A DNA stretch of 64,000 bases from Amycolatopsis endophytica (GCF_013410405.1 NZ_JACCFK010000002.1:930001-994000); one strand, 5' to 3'; positions 37,421 through 46,621 are shown, numbered from the stretch's first letter. The notes: generated by a model from the letters alone, not told the origin. A program made the numbers and translations.

Positions 37421-38911
37421 TTAGTGCTCGGCGTCGCGCTGACGCTCGGCCAAAAAGTGCGTTATGTCCTTGGTGGAGGGGTAGAGTTCCCGGTACCGCG
37501 CATAAAACCGGTCATAGGTGTCCGTAGCGGCCGGATCCGGGCGAACCGTGCCCGCGACGGCATTCCAGCGTGCGATGTCCGGTTCCACACCGATCGCGAC
37601 GGCGGCCAGGAATGCGTCGCCGAACGCCGCGCCGATGGTCTCGGCGGGCACCTGCTGCTCAGTGCCGGTCACATCGCTGACGATCTGTGTCCACAACCCA
37701 CCCTGCGTGCCGCCCCCGACCGCGACGAGCCGCCCCGCCACGCCGCCGGAGTCCCGCATCGCCTCCAGGTTGTGCCGCACGCCGTAGGCGATGCCCTCCA
37801 GCGCCGCGCGGTACAGCTCGCCGATGCCGTGCGCGGTGGTCAGGCCGGCCAGCACGCCTCGCGCGTCCGGGTCGAACAGCGGCGTCCGCTCCCCCGCGAA
37901 GTACGGCAGCATCAGCAGCCCACGGCTGCCCGCCGGAACCTTCGCCGCCTCGCCGACGAGCGCGGCGAAGTCACCGCCCACCAGGCGGCGCAGCCAGTCG
38001 GTGATCGCACCGGAGGTGGCCATCCCGGCGGCGAGCGAGTAGGTGCCGGGGAACGCGCCGCACGTGGTCCACAACCCGGTGTGCGGGCGGGGATCGGCGA
38101 GCACCTGGATCAGGAACATCGTCGTCCCGTACATCACCATCGTGTCGCCGGGATCGCTCACGCCGACGCTGGCGGCCTCGGCCCACGCGTCGACCGTGCC
38201 CGCGGTGACCGGAAGCCCTCGCGGGAGGCCGGTTTCCGCGGCGGCGGCCGCGCTCACGGTACCGGCCACCTCGGTCGGCCAGACCAGGCGCGGCAGTTCG
38301 ATGCCGGGCGCGCACAACGCGGCCCAGTCCGCGGCCCAGTCACCCGCGCGCAGGTCGTACATCGGGTCGCACTGGCTGGCCGAGTGGTGGTCCAGGACGT
38401 ACTCGCCGGTCAGGCGGTGCACGAGGTAGGAACTGCACATCAGGAACAGCCGGGTGCGGCGGAACACCTCCGGCTCGTGCCGCGCCAGCCACCGCCACTT
38501 CGGACCGACCGCCTGCGAGGACAGTGCCGTACCCGCGCGTTCCACAATGGACTCCGCGCCCAGTTCCGCGGTCAGCTCCCCGATCTCGCGCGAGGCGCGG
38601 GTGTCCACCCCGTACAGGATCGCGGGCCGCAACGGGGTGCCGTCGGCGTCGGCGGGCAGCAGCACGGGACCGATGCCGCTGACCGCGAGCGCGGCAAGCT
38701 TCCGGTCACCGGCCGCGGCGACGAGTTCGGTGGTCAGCGCGCGGAAGTCTGCCCACCACACGGTTTCCGCGTCGTGCTCGACCCATCCCGGATGCGGGCA
38801 CGACGTCTCGTGCGCCCGCGACGCGCGGGCGACGACCTCGCCGTCCCGGGTGACCAGGACACCCTTCGAGCTCGACGTCCCGATATCGATGCCGAGCAGC
38901 AGCTCAGTCAC
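37421..38911 (-). CDS. FGGY-family carbohydrate kinase (xylulokinase-like)
   Basis: 496-residue sugar kinase of the FGGY family. N-terminal GIDIGTSSSKGVLVTRDG (phosphate loop), central GTVDAWAEAASVGV with the catalytic aspartate, and C-terminal AVGGGTQGGLWTQIVSDVTG. Expected to phosphorylate the ketose made by the upstream isomerase (for example L-ribulose, L-fuculose or D-xylulose). GTG 38911 overlaps the isomerase end by 8 bases, so both are one transcription unit, opposite LacI. Confidence 0.92.
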   Translation of the reverse strand: MTELLLGIDIGTSSSKGVLVTRDGEVVARASRAHETSCPHPGWVEHDAETVWWADFRALTTELVAAAGDRKLAALAVSGIGPVLLPADADGTPLRPAILYGVDTRASREIGELTAELGAESIVERAGTALSSQAVGPKWRWLARHEPEVFRRTRLFLMCSSYLVHRLTGEYVLDHHSASQCDPMYDLRAGDWAADWAALCAPGIELPRLVWPTEVAGTVSAAAAAETGLPRGLPVTAGTVDAWAEAASVGVSDPGDTMVMYGTTMFLIQVLADPRPHTGLWTTCGAFPGTYSLAAGMATSGAITDWLRRLVGGDFAALVGEAAKVPAGSRGLLMLPYFAGERTPLFDPDARGVLAGLTTAHGIGELYRAALEGIAYGVRHNLEAMRDSGGVAGRLVAVGGGTQGGLWTQIVSDVTGTEQQVPAETIGAAFGDAFLAAVAIGVEPDIARWNAVAGTVRPDPAATDTYDRFYARYRELYPSTKDITHFLAERQRDAEH

Positions 38912-40319
38912 GGGACCACTCGTGCAGCCGGATGCCGAGCTGGGCGGCCACGGCACGCAGCTCGGCGCGCCGGTCACCCGGGATCGCGTGGATGTGGTTG
39001 GCCCCGAACTCGGACAGGAACGTCTCCGCGGGCACGTCCAGCCGGGCCCAGGCGTGCGGCCACTCCGGTGTGGACTGGCGCATCAGGGTGTCGTTGGTGT
39101 CGTCGTCGTAGTTCTCGAACTCGCCGAGCATCAGCTGCAGCCGGTACTCCCCCGCCTGCCGGGTCAGGCGCCCCAGCGTCATCCGCCCCGGCGCGGCGAT
39201 GTGCTGCACGGACGCGCCGCCCGCGGGGAAGAAGAACACCTCCGGGTAGAGGTGCACTTTGGACAGGTTCTCCGCCGGGTCGTCGCTGCGCGCGGCGTAC
39301 CAGGTGGCGTGCTGACCGGAGTTGCACAGGTCCCAGATGTCGCGGTCGGAGTGGTAGTGACGCACGTCGGCGAACAGCACCGGATCGCCCGAGACCTTGT
39401 GCATGATCTGCATGGTCAGCGCGCCGTCCATGTCCGCCTCGGTGGCGGTGACGTGCACCGGTTTCGGACCGTTCCAGTCGTAGGGGTCGTTGAGGAATGC
39501 CTCGGTGACGTCCATCGTGGCGAAGTGCTCGGTCAGTTCCGGCTGGCCCTTGATGCCGGAGAAGTCGAGGTTGCGCTCTTCGATGATGTCGCGGATGGCG
39601 AGGTAGGACCGGATCTGCCGCTCCAGCAGCTCGGGCGTGAGCTTCTTGCCGTCGTAGTGGACACCGGCGGCGTGGGCTTCCAGCCACTCGCGGGCCTTCG
39701 CGGCCTCCCCGGTGTCGGCCTGTTCGGCGCGCAGGACCACCTCGTACTGGTCGATCTCCTCGACGTCGACGCCGAACTGGCGCATCCACTGGTCGGTGTT
39801 GGCGACCGCGGTGTTCATGCCCATCGGGCGTCCGCCGAAGCGGCCGAACGTCGACCCGCGCAGCGAGGCGACGGCGGAGGCGGCACGCGCGTGCGCACCG
39901 GCCCGGGCGGCCAGGTCCGCGTCGTCCGGCGCGCCCCACAACCTCGTGTGGGTGCGGCCGATCTGGTCCAGCGCGCCGCCCGCGGCGAGCATCCCGACCA
40001 GGCCGGGCTCGGTCGGATCGGTGCTCGCGACCAGGATCAGCGGACTGTGCGTGGCGTCCGCGGCCAGCATCGTGAAGTGCGGGAAGCTCCACACCGCGTA
40101 GTAGAAGATGGTGACGTCCACCCCCGCCGCGGCGACCTCGCGCGCCACCGAAGAAGCCAGCGCGTTGGTGGCCACCAGGTCGCGCCCCGCGATCACCTCG
40201 TGCCCCGCCGAAGTCAGCGAGCTCACGAGCGCGTCCTGTTTGGACTGGATGAACCGGGCGTTGCGCGCGTGCACGTGGTCACGCCCGTCGGAAATGCTGA
40301 TCACGCCGATCCGGGCCAC
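38904..40319 (-). CDS. L-fucose/L-arabinose isomerase family protein
   Basis: 471-residue aldose-ketose isomerase-like protein of the FucI/AraA fold. Recognisable parts: VARIGVISISDGRDHVHARN N-terminus, a conserved glutamate/aspartate/histidine set near ATEADMDGALTMQIMHK and DVRHYHSD, and GASVQHIAAPGRMTLGRLTR. GTG 40319 has AGGAGG four bases upstream. Gene order isomerase-kinase with a LacI repressor and ribose-type importer indicates catabolism of an aldopentose or deoxyhexose; the exact sugar is not clear. Confidence 0.88.
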   Translation of the reverse strand: MARIGVISISDGRDHVHARNARFIQSKQDALVSSLTSAGHEVIAGRDLVATNALASSVAREVAAAGVDVTIFYYAVWSFPHFTMLAADATHSPLILVASTDPTEPGLVGMLAAGGALDQIGRTHTRLWGAPDDADLAARAGAHARAASAVASLRGSTFGRFGGRPMGMNTAVANTDQWMRQFGVDVEEIDQYEVVLRAEQADTGEAAKAREWLEAHAAGVHYDGKKLTPELLERQIRSYLAIRDIIEERNLDFSGIKGQPELTEHFATMDVTEAFLNDPYDWNGPKPVHVTATEADMDGALTMQIMHKVSGDPVLFADVRHYHSDRDIWDLCNSGQHATWYAARSDDPAENLSKVHLYPEVFFFPAGGASVQHIAAPGRMTLGRLTRQAGEYRLQLMLGEFENYDDDTNDTLMRQSTPEWPHAWARLDVPAETFLSEFGANHIHAIPGDRRAELRAVAAQLGIRLHEWSRD

Positions 40320-40343
40320 ACTGCCTCCTAGGTTCTGTTTGGT

Positions 40344-40420
40344 AAGCGGCGGAGCCGCTTGCTGTGGGCCGTGCGCTGGCACCGCCGCGGGTTTGATTCC
40401 GCGGGGTCGCGCGGAGCGCG
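40344..40420. repeat. Cluster of GC-rich palindromes, possible dispersed element
   Basis: Three consecutive hairpins: AAGCGGC-GGA-GCCGCTT (40344-40360), CCGCGG-N8-CCGCGG (40385-40404) and CGCGC-GGA-GCGCG (40408-40420). Two share the same GGA loop. The block lies in the leader of the isomerase gene and is not coding. It resembles a REP-like mobile intergenic repeat, but no second copy was spotted in this window. Confidence 0.45.
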
Positions 40421-40504
40421 TCCGTCGAGGGTGGTGGTGGGCAGGCGGGAGGGGCCGCCACCCGCACCGCCACGCAAGCCACTCCCAAACACTCCTCCGG
40501 GCGG

Positions 40505-40516
40505 GTAATCGATTAC
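40505..40516. promoter_or_regulatory. LacI-type operator GTAATCGATTAC
   Basis: Perfect 12-bp palindrome with the central CG typical of LacI-family sites, placed between the divergent isomerase and LacI genes. An 11-of-12 copy precedes the ABC transporter operon. Confidence 0.78.
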
Positions 40517-40609
40517 TCAAGACGCTATTCTGGACCCCGGACGGTGTCAATAGGGTCGGGAAGCCCCGCTGTCCACCGCGTGAGCGGCAGGGGAAGACAG
40601 GAGGTCGCG

Positions 40610-41590
40610 GTGGCGACCATCAGCGATGTGGCACGGCACGCCGGCGTGTCGACGGCCACCGTGTCACGGGCGCTCAACGGCGTGTCCACCGTGGATCCGG
40701 CACTGGTCGCGCGGGTGCGCGCGTCCGCCGAGGAACTCGGCTACCAGCCCAACGGACTGGCCCGCAACCTGCGCCGCCAGGAGACCGCCGTCCTCGCGCT
40801 GATCATCTCCGATGTGGAGAACCCGTTCTTCACCGCGATCGCCCGCGGGGTCGAGGACGTCGCGCAGACCGCCGGGTTCTCGGTGGTGCTGTGCAACTCC
40901 GACGAAAGCGCCGAGAAAGAACGCCGCTACATCGACGTGGCGCTGCAGGAACGGGTCGCCGGGGTGGTCCTCTCGCCCACCGACGAGTGGGCCGGGGTCG
41001 AAATGCTGCTGCGGCGCGGTACCCCGGTGGTCGCCGTGGACCGGCCACTGCAGGTCGGCACCGGGGACCAGGTCCTCGTCGACACGCGGGCCGCCGCCCG
41101 CGCGGCCACCGCGCACCTGCTCGCGGCGGGCTACCAGCGCGTCGGTTGCGTGACCGGGCCAGAGGGGGTGCGCACGGCCGACGACCGGCTGGCCGGGTAC
41201 CGCGAGGGCATCGGACGGCGCAGGCGGCGCGAGCGGCGGGCCGAGTACCGGGCCTCCGGCGGCGCGGCGGCCACGCGCGCGCTCCTGGCCGAGCCCGAAC
41301 CCCCGGACGCGCTGCTGGTGGCCAACAGCGCCATGGCGATCGGCGTCCTCGAAACGCTGCGCGCCGAGGGGCTGCGGCTGGGCCGGGACGTCGGTGTGGT
41401 CGCCTTCGACGACGTCGCCTGGGCCACGCTCATCGACCCGCCGCTGACGGTCGTGGCCCAGCCGGCGTACGAGATCGGCGCCGAAGCCGCGCGGCTGCTG
41501 CTGGCCCGCATCGCCGACGGCTCACTGCCCCCGACCGCCACGACACTGGAAGCACATCTCATCGAACGGGGCAGCAGCCACCGCGCCTGA
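40610..41590 (+). CDS. LacI-family repressor of the sugar locus
   Basis: 326-residue LacI/GalR regulator. DNA-binding head: TISDVARHAGVSTATVSRALNG with the hinge helix GLARNLRRQETAVLALI; periplasmic-binding-like effector domain from NPFFTAIARGVEDVA to GVVAFDDVAWATLIDPPLTVVAQPAYEIG. GTG 40610 has AGGAGG five bases upstream. It divides the isomerase-kinase unit from the importer genes, and the shared palindrome before both units is its expected site. Confidence 0.94.
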   Translation: MATISDVARHAGVSTATVSRALNGVSTVDPALVARVRASAEELGYQPNGLARNLRRQETAVLALIISDVENPFFTAIARGVEDVAQTAGFSVVLCNSDESAEKERRYIDVALQERVAGVVLSPTDEWAGVEMLLRRGTPVVAVDRPLQVGTGDQVLVDTRAAARAATAHLLAAGYQRVGCVTGPEGVRTADDRLAGYREGIGRRRRRERRAEYRASGGAAATRALLAEPEPPDALLVANSAMAIGVLETLRAEGLRLGRDVGVVAFDDVAWATLIDPPLTVVAQPAYEIGAEAARLLLARIADGSLPPTATTLEAHLIERGSSHRA

Positions 41591-41619
41591 CCCGGCTCGG
41601 GAGCGTGGCCGGGGACGGG

Positions 41620-42609
41620 TCAGGAGCCGTTGAGTTCGGCGTAGGTGGCGGCCGCGTTCTCCTTCGTCACCAGCTTCGTCGGCAGCGTCTGCGTCTTGGG
41701 CACCTGCTGGCAGTCGACCAGGATGCGCTTGGCCGCGTCGATCGCCTCCTTGCCGCCGGTCGGGTAGAGGAACGTCGCCGACAGCCTGCCCGCCTCGACG
41801 GCCTTGAGCCCGCCGGACTCGATGGGCAGCCCGTCGATGCCGGTGATGGGCAGGTCGGCCCGCCCGGCGTTGGACGCCGCGATGCGCGCGCCCTCGCCCA
41901 TCGGGTCGTTGTGCGAGTAGATCGCCTGGATGTCCGGGTTGGCCTTGAGGATCGCGTCGGCCTGCTGCTGCCCCTTGTCGCGCAGCCAGTCGCCGTCCTG
42001 CGCGGCCACGATCTCGATGTTCGACCCCTGGATGCCCTGCATGAAACCGTCGTGGCGTTCCCGCGCCGGTGTCGACCCAGCCAGCCCGCGCAGCTCACCG
42101 ATCTTCCCGCCATTCGGCAGCAGCACCGTCTTGTAGTACTCGCCCGCCTGGCGCCCGATGTCCACGTTGTCCGCGCCGATGAACGAGGTGTAGGCGTCGC
42201 CGTCGACCTTGCGGTCCAGCACCAGCACCGGGATCCCCTTGTCGAAGGCGCGTTTCACCGGCGCGGTCAGCGGAGTCGCCTCGTTCGGGCTGATGATGAG
42301 CAGATCGATCTGCTGGGTGATGAAGTTGTCGACCTGCTCGACCTGTTTGGAGTTGTCCTGCGCCGCGTCGGCGAAGTTCACCGTGAACTGCGGGACCGAG
42401 GCGGCGGCGGCGCGGATGTCGTCGTCCATCCGCTGCCGGTAGGGCTCGGCGACGTTGGCCTGGCTCATCCCGATCGTGTACTGGCCGTCGGCCCCGCACT
42501 TCTCGGGCGCGCCCTGCGCGCCCCCGGTGCCGGAGTTCTCGCTGGTGGTGCCGCAGGCCGCGAGCAGCAGGCACGCGCCGACCGCCGCCAGGCCACGGGA
42601 CTTCCTCAT
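41620..42609 (-). CDS. Ribose-type ABC transporter substrate-binding lipoprotein
   Basis: 329-residue lipoprotein: lipobox LLAAC (Cys19 region), then a Peripla_BP_4 domain (YTIGMSQANVAEPYRQRM, IDLLIISPNEATPLTAPVKRAF, GIPVLVLDRKV, AIYSHNDPMGEGA). It binds a monosaccharide and delivers it to the permease encoded 16 bases upstream. Last gene of the ATPase-permease-binding protein unit, facing the end of LacI. Confidence 0.93.
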   Translation of the reverse strand: MRKSRGLAAVGACLLLAACGTTSENSGTGGAQGAPEKCGADGQYTIGMSQANVAEPYRQRMDDDIRAAAASVPQFTVNFADAAQDNSKQVEQVDNFITQQIDLLIISPNEATPLTAPVKRAFDKGIPVLVLDRKVDGDAYTSFIGADNVDIGRQAGEYYKTVLLPNGGKIGELRGLAGSTPARERHDGFMQGIQGSNIEIVAAQDGDWLRDKGQQQADAILKANPDIQAIYSHNDPMGEGARIAASNAGRADLPITGIDGLPIESGGLKAVEAGRLSATFLYPTGGKEAIDAAKRILVDCQQVPKTQTLPTKLVTKENAAATYAELNGS

Positions 42610-42625
42610 GGTCTTTCCCCTTCCG

Positions 42626-43660
42626 TCAGGAAACCGATGCCGGACGCAGCCGCTGCAACCCCGCGGCGAGCACGATGACCAGGCCGATCACGAGCAACTG
42701 GACGTTGGAGTCCACGTTGTTCAGCCCCAGGATGTTGCGCAGCACGCCGACCAGCAACGCACCGGCCACCGTGCCGACGACCGAGCCGCGGCCGCCCATC
42801 AGGCTGGTGCCGCCGATGACGACGGCGGCGATGGCGTCCAGTTCGTACATCGAGCCGTCGTTGGGACCGCCGAAGTTGAGCTGCCCGGCGTGCACGATCC
42901 CGGCCAGCGCGGCAAGCAGCCCGCACAGGCCGAACACGATGATCTTGACCCGTTTGACCGGCACCCCGGACAGGCGCGCGGCCTTCTCGTTGCCGCCGAT
43001 CGCGTAGATGTGCCGGGAGAACGCGCTGACCCGCAGCAGCACCACGGCCAGCGCCGCGACCACCAGGAAGATCAGCGCGGGGATCGGCACCAGCCCGTTG
43101 AACGTGCGCTCCCCCAGCAGGGAGAACGACTCGGGCGCCTGCCCCGGCCCGTCCCCGTAGGTGATCGACACGCCCTGCCCGCCCGACCAGATCCGGGCCA
43201 GCCCGCGGGCGATCTGCATGCCCGCGAGCGTCACGATGAACGCCTGGATACCGAACGAGGTGATGGCGAACCCCTGCAGCAGCCCGAACCCGAGCCCGAT
43301 CGCGAGCACCACGAGCACCGCGGGCACGAGGCCGAGTCCGTTCTCGGTCAGCAGCACCGCGGCGCCGACACTGGCCAGGCCGAGCACCGATCCGACGGAC
43401 AGGTCGATGCCGCCGATCAGGATCACCAGCGTCATCCCGACCGCGAGGATCCCGATCTCCGACATCGAGCGGACGACGTTGAACAGGTTGCCCGAATCCA
43501 GGAACACGAGCTCGCCGTTCTTGCTCGGCGAGTACACCACCGCCGCGATGAACACCAGGACCAGCCCGAACAGGCTCTGGAACCGGAACAGCGTCGCCAG
43601 CAGGCCGTGCTGTCCCGGCCGGTCCAGGTCCGGCAGCGTGGCCGTCTTGGCTTCGGTCAT
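42626..43660 (-). CDS. Ribose-type ABC transporter permease
   Basis: 344-residue RbsC/AraH-like permease with about 9-10 TM segments and the family signature GIDLSVGSVLGLASV plus IYAIGGNEKAARLSGV and AVVIGGTSLMGGRGSV. ATG 43660 overlaps the ATPase stop codon (ATGA) and has GGAAGGG upstream. Forms the membrane channel as a dimer. Confidence 0.95.
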   Translation of the reverse strand: MTEAKTATLPDLDRPGQHGLLATLFRFQSLFGLVLVFIAAVVYSPSKNGELVFLDSGNLFNVVRSMSEIGILAVGMTLVILIGGIDLSVGSVLGLASVGAAVLLTENGLGLVPAVLVVLAIGLGFGLLQGFAITSFGIQAFIVTLAGMQIARGLARIWSGGQGVSITYGDGPGQAPESFSLLGERTFNGLVPIPALIFLVVAALAVVLLRVSAFSRHIYAIGGNEKAARLSGVPVKRVKIIVFGLCGLLAALAGIVHAGQLNFGGPNDGSMYELDAIAAVVIGGTSLMGGRGSVVGTVAGALLVGVLRNILGLNNVDSNVQLLVIGLVIVLAAGLQRLRPASVS

Positions 43661-45213
43661 GTCGTCCCTTCCGCCACCAGGTCCTCGACGGCCCCCTCGC
43701 CCATCGAGAACGCCAGCAGCTCGGCTTCGCCCGTGCTCGCCGCGTCCAGTTCCCGCACGCTCCGCCCGTCCCGCAGGACGACGACCCGGTGGCACACGCC
43801 GATCAGCTCGGCAGGTTCCGACGAGGCGAGCAGGACCCCCACGCCCCGGCTCGCCGCTTCCCCGAGGAGCCGGTAGATCTCGGCCTTGGCACCCACGTCG
43901 ACCCCGCGGGTCGGCTCGTCGAGCAGCAGCAGCGCGGGATCGGTCAGCAGGCCGCGCCCCAGCACGACTTTCTGCTGGTTTCCGCCGGACAGCGATCCGA
44001 CGGGATCGCGCAGCGAGCCGAGCTTGACGCCGAGACGTTCGACGATTTCCGTGGCCGCGCCCCGTTCCCGGCGCCGGGGCACCACACCGGCGCGCGCGAT
44101 CCGGTCCACGATGGACAGCACGGTGTTGGCGAGCACGGAGTGGTCCAGCGCGAGACCGGCGATGCGCCGGTCCTCCGGCACGAACGCCAGCCCCAGCCGC
44201 AGCGCGTGCCGGGGACCGCGCGGCCGGATTTCCTTACCGTGCAACAGGATGCGGCCGGTGGAGCGTCCCCCGACGCCGTAAAGCGTCTCCAGCAGCTCGG
44301 TGCGGCCCGCGCCGAGCAGGCCGGCCACCCCGACGATCTCGCCGCGGCCGACGTGCAGGCTGATCCCGGCCGGATCGCGCCGTCCGGGGCGGCGGGAGCG
44401 GACCACCAGGTCCTCGACGCGCAGCAGCTCCTCCCCCGCCGCCACGCCGTCCCCGGTGCGGAACAGCGACTCCACCGGCCTGCCGACCATCGCCTCCGAC
44501 GCCTGCCGCGCGGTCATTTCCCGCGCGTCGAACTCGGCGACGACCTCACCGTTGCGCAGCACGGTCGCCCGGTCGGCGACGCGGCCGATCTCGTCCATGC
44601 GGTGCGAGATGTAGACGATGCCGGCACCGGAGCGGCGCAGTTCGGCGATGACCGCGAACAGGCGGTCGATCTCGGGCGCCGACAGTGCCGAGGTCGGTTC
44701 GTCCATGACGATGACGCGGGCATCCAGCGACAGCGCCTTCGCGATGGTGACGAGCTGCTGTTCCCCGGTGCGCAGTTGTTCGACCGGACGGCGTGGATCG
44801 AGCCCGATCCCGATCCGCTCCAGTAACCGGGTCGTCTCCCTGAGCATCCGCCGCCGGTCGACGGTGCCGGCGCGAGTGCGTGGTTCCCTGCCCAGGAACA
44901 CGTTTTCGGCGATCGACAGCGCCGGGACGAGGTCCAGTTCCTGGTGGATCATCGCGACCCCGCCGCGTTGCGCGTCGCCCGGACCGGAGAACCGCACCGG
45001 TCCGCCGCCGAGGCGAATTTCCCCGCGGTACCCACCGACCTCACCGGAAAGAACTTTCATCAGTGTGGACTTGCCCGCACCGTTCTCCCCGAGCAGCGCG
45101 TGCACTTCTCCCGCACGCACAGTGAAATCGACGTCACGCACGGCATGAACGCCACCGTAGGACTTGCCCACACCAGCCAGTTCGACCAGGGGCGAGGTCG
45201 CGTCCGCATCCAT
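43657..45213 (-). CDS. Ribose-type ABC transporter ATPase (two ABC domains)
   Basis: 518-residue RbsA/AraG-like ATPase. The first domain has a full Walker A (GENGAGKST), signature-like LRTGEQQLVTIAKAL and Walker B VIVMDEPTSAL; the second has the degenerate GLLGAGRTELLETLYG and LSGGNQQKVVLGRGL, as in the family. It is the first gene of the importer unit; the near-palindromic LacI-type operator lies 24-35 bases upstream of the start. Confidence 0.95.
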   Translation of the reverse strand: MDADATSPLVELAGVGKSYGGVHAVRDVDFTVRAGEVHALLGENGAGKSTLMKVLSGEVGGYRGEIRLGGGPVRFSGPGDAQRGGVAMIHQELDLVPALSIAENVFLGREPRTRAGTVDRRRMLRETTRLLERIGIGLDPRRPVEQLRTGEQQLVTIAKALSLDARVIVMDEPTSALSAPEIDRLFAVIAELRRSGAGIVYISHRMDEIGRVADRATVLRNGEVVAEFDAREMTARQASEAMVGRPVESLFRTGDGVAAGEELLRVEDLVVRSRRPGRRDPAGISLHVGRGEIVGVAGLLGAGRTELLETLYGVGGRSTGRILLHGKEIRPRGPRHALRLGLAFVPEDRRIAGLALDHSVLANTVLSIVDRIARAGVVPRRRERGAATEIVERLGVKLGSLRDPVGSLSGGNQQKVVLGRGLLTDPALLLLDEPTRGVDVGAKAEIYRLLGEAASRGVGVLLASSEPAELIGVCHRVVVLRDGRSVRELDAASTGEAELLAFSMGEGAVEDLVAEGTT

Positions 45214-45236
45214 CTGGCCCCCTCGCCACGCTGCGA

Positions 45237-45248
45237 GAAATCGATTAC
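45237..45248. promoter_or_regulatory. Second LacI-type operator before the sugar importer
   Basis: GAAATCGATTAC (minus strand GTAATCGATTTC) differs at one base from the palindrome at 40505-40516 and lies just upstream of the ATPase start, as expected for joint repression. Confidence 0.72.
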
Positions 45249-45363
45249 CCGGCCGAACCTAGAGTGACCCGGGGCACATGTCAAGAGTGGACCGGCCGTG
45301 TCCTCAGCGGACAGTTTTCCCGATCGCGCACGAACCCGCACGGCGACGGCTATGCTGTACCGC

Positions 45364-45948
45364 ATGACGGTCGCGCTGGAGAACGTGCTCGCCAAGGCAG
45401 GACTCCGGATCGACGCCGCGGACTTCCTCACGCTGGTCGAGGACGCCGCGCGCAGGCTCACCCCGCCGAATCCGGATCCGTCGTCCTTCTTTTCCGAAGG
45501 ACAGCGCGCCGCACTGAACGAAACCGGGCTCGACCTGTCCCGGCGGCGGGACGACGAGCCCGACGCCCGCGCCCCGTCGGTCGCCGCGCACGCGGTGCTC
45601 GCCGAATCCGCGCTCACCGTCTCCGAGGCGGCACGCAGACTGGGCGTCGACCCCAGCCGGATCCGGCACAAGCTGGGCGAACGGCGCCTGACCGGCTGGA
45701 AGGACCAAGGCGGCTGGCGGCTGCCCGCGTGGCAGTTCGGCGACCGCGGCACGCTGCCCGGGCTGGACGTCGTGCTCGCCGCGGTCCCCGGTGACCAGCC
45801 GGTGCTCGTCGTGGCCGCGTTCATGAACACCACGCAGGACGATCTGGAGATCAGCGGCCGCGCGGTCACCCCTCGTCAGTGGTTACTCGCGGGCGGTGAC
45901 CCGGGACCGGTCGCCGCGCTCGCCACCACACTCGGCACCCCGGTCTGA
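45364..45948 (+). CDS. Xre-MbcA-ParS-type antitoxin
   Basis: 194-residue predicted antitoxin of a RES-Xre module. A helix-turn-helix segment (LTVSEAARRLGVDPSRIRHKLGERRLTGW) precedes a C-terminal antitoxin/toxin-binding part (MNTTQDDLEISGRAVTPRQWLLAGGDPGPV) like the MbcA/ParS family. It lies 16 bases before the RES toxin. ATG 45364 has TATGCT 7 bases upstream and no Shine-Dalgarno, so a leaderless message with autorepression is plausible. Confidence 0.8.
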   Translation: MTVALENVLAKAGLRIDAADFLTLVEDAARRLTPPNPDPSSFFSEGQRAALNETGLDLSRRRDDEPDARAPSVAAHAVLAESALTVSEAARRLGVDPSRIRHKLGERRLTGWKDQGGWRLPAWQFGDRGTLPGLDVVLAAVPGDQPVLVVAAFMNTTQDDLEISGRAVTPRQWLLAGGDPGPVAALATTLGTPV

Positions 45949-45964
45949 GGCCGTATCGCATCTC

Positions 45965-46621
45965 ATGGCCCGTCTGCCACTCCCGCCGTCGCGGGCTGAA
46001 CTCCTCGCTGCCCTGCGCCCGGAAACCGATGTCGTCGCCGTGCCGCCCACCCGGCGCCTGGTCCGGATCTTCACCGCCGGCGGCAACCACCCGCAACGCT
46101 GGAACACCTTCCGCCACACCGGCCCGCTGCCACACGGCAGGTTCGACCCGCAGCCCCCGCGCCGCGACGGGCGGCCCGCCGACGATCCGGGCAACGGTGT
46201 CGTCTACTTCGGGCTCACCGTCCGCACCAGCGTGGCGGAGGTCTTCCAAACGACGTCGCTGGTCGACCGCCGCACCCGCGGCCCGCGACTGGTCGTGGTG
46301 CGCCCGACCCGCTCGCTGCGACTGCTCGACCTGACCGGCCTGTGGCCCACGCGGGTGGGCGCCTCGCAGGAAATCTCCAGCGGGCCGAAGAAGATCACCC
46401 AGGCCTGGGCGCGGGCGATCCGCACGGCGTTCACGGAACTGGACGGCCTCTGGTACCGCTCGTCGATGGACGGCGGGCACCCCGCGCTGTGCCTGTGGGA
46501 CCCACCCGCGGGCGACGCGCTCCCGCTGGCGCCGGACGTGCTGCTGCCGCTGGACCACCCTGGGCTGGACGTGCCGCTGGGCCGGGTCTGCGAAGAACTG
46601 AACTACGTGCTCCTCAACTGA
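45965..46621 (+). CDS. RES-domain toxin
   Basis: 218-residue RES protein. Conserved features of the domain: RLVRIFTAGG with the active-site arginine, NTFRHTGPLPHGRFD, VVYFGLTVRTSVAEVFQ with Tyr/Glu, and ALCLWDP. Relatives degrade NAD (MbcT, NAD phosphorylase) or ADP-ribosylate targets (ParT). The ATG at 45965 lacks a strong ribosome site; an upstream GTG at 45896 overlapping the antitoxin is less likely. Convergent with the S9 peptidase gene. Confidence 0.85.
   Translation: MARLPLPPSRAELLAALRPETDVVAVPPTRRLVRIFTAGGNHPQRWNTFRHTGPLPHGRFDPQPPRRDGRPADDPGNGVVYFGLTVRTSVAEVFQTTSLVDRRTRGPRLVVVRPTRSLRLLDLTGLWPTRVGASQEISSGPKKITQAWARAIRTAFTELDGLWYRSSMDGGHPALCLWDPPAGDALPLAPDVLLPLDHPGLDVPLGRVCEELNYVLLN

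Noticed and set aside
40381..40410. tRNA T-arm-like sequence GGTTTGATTCC in a GC stem
   Set aside because: The hairpin CCGCGG-N8-CCGCGG looks like a T-arm, but the loop has T where C56 belongs, and no acceptor, D or anticodon arms could be built around it.
45896..45964. Upstream GTG start for the RES toxin overlapping the antitoxin gene
   Set aside because: Would add 23 residues rich in Arg/Pro/Ser that are absent from RES proteins; the ATG at 45965 fits the family better.
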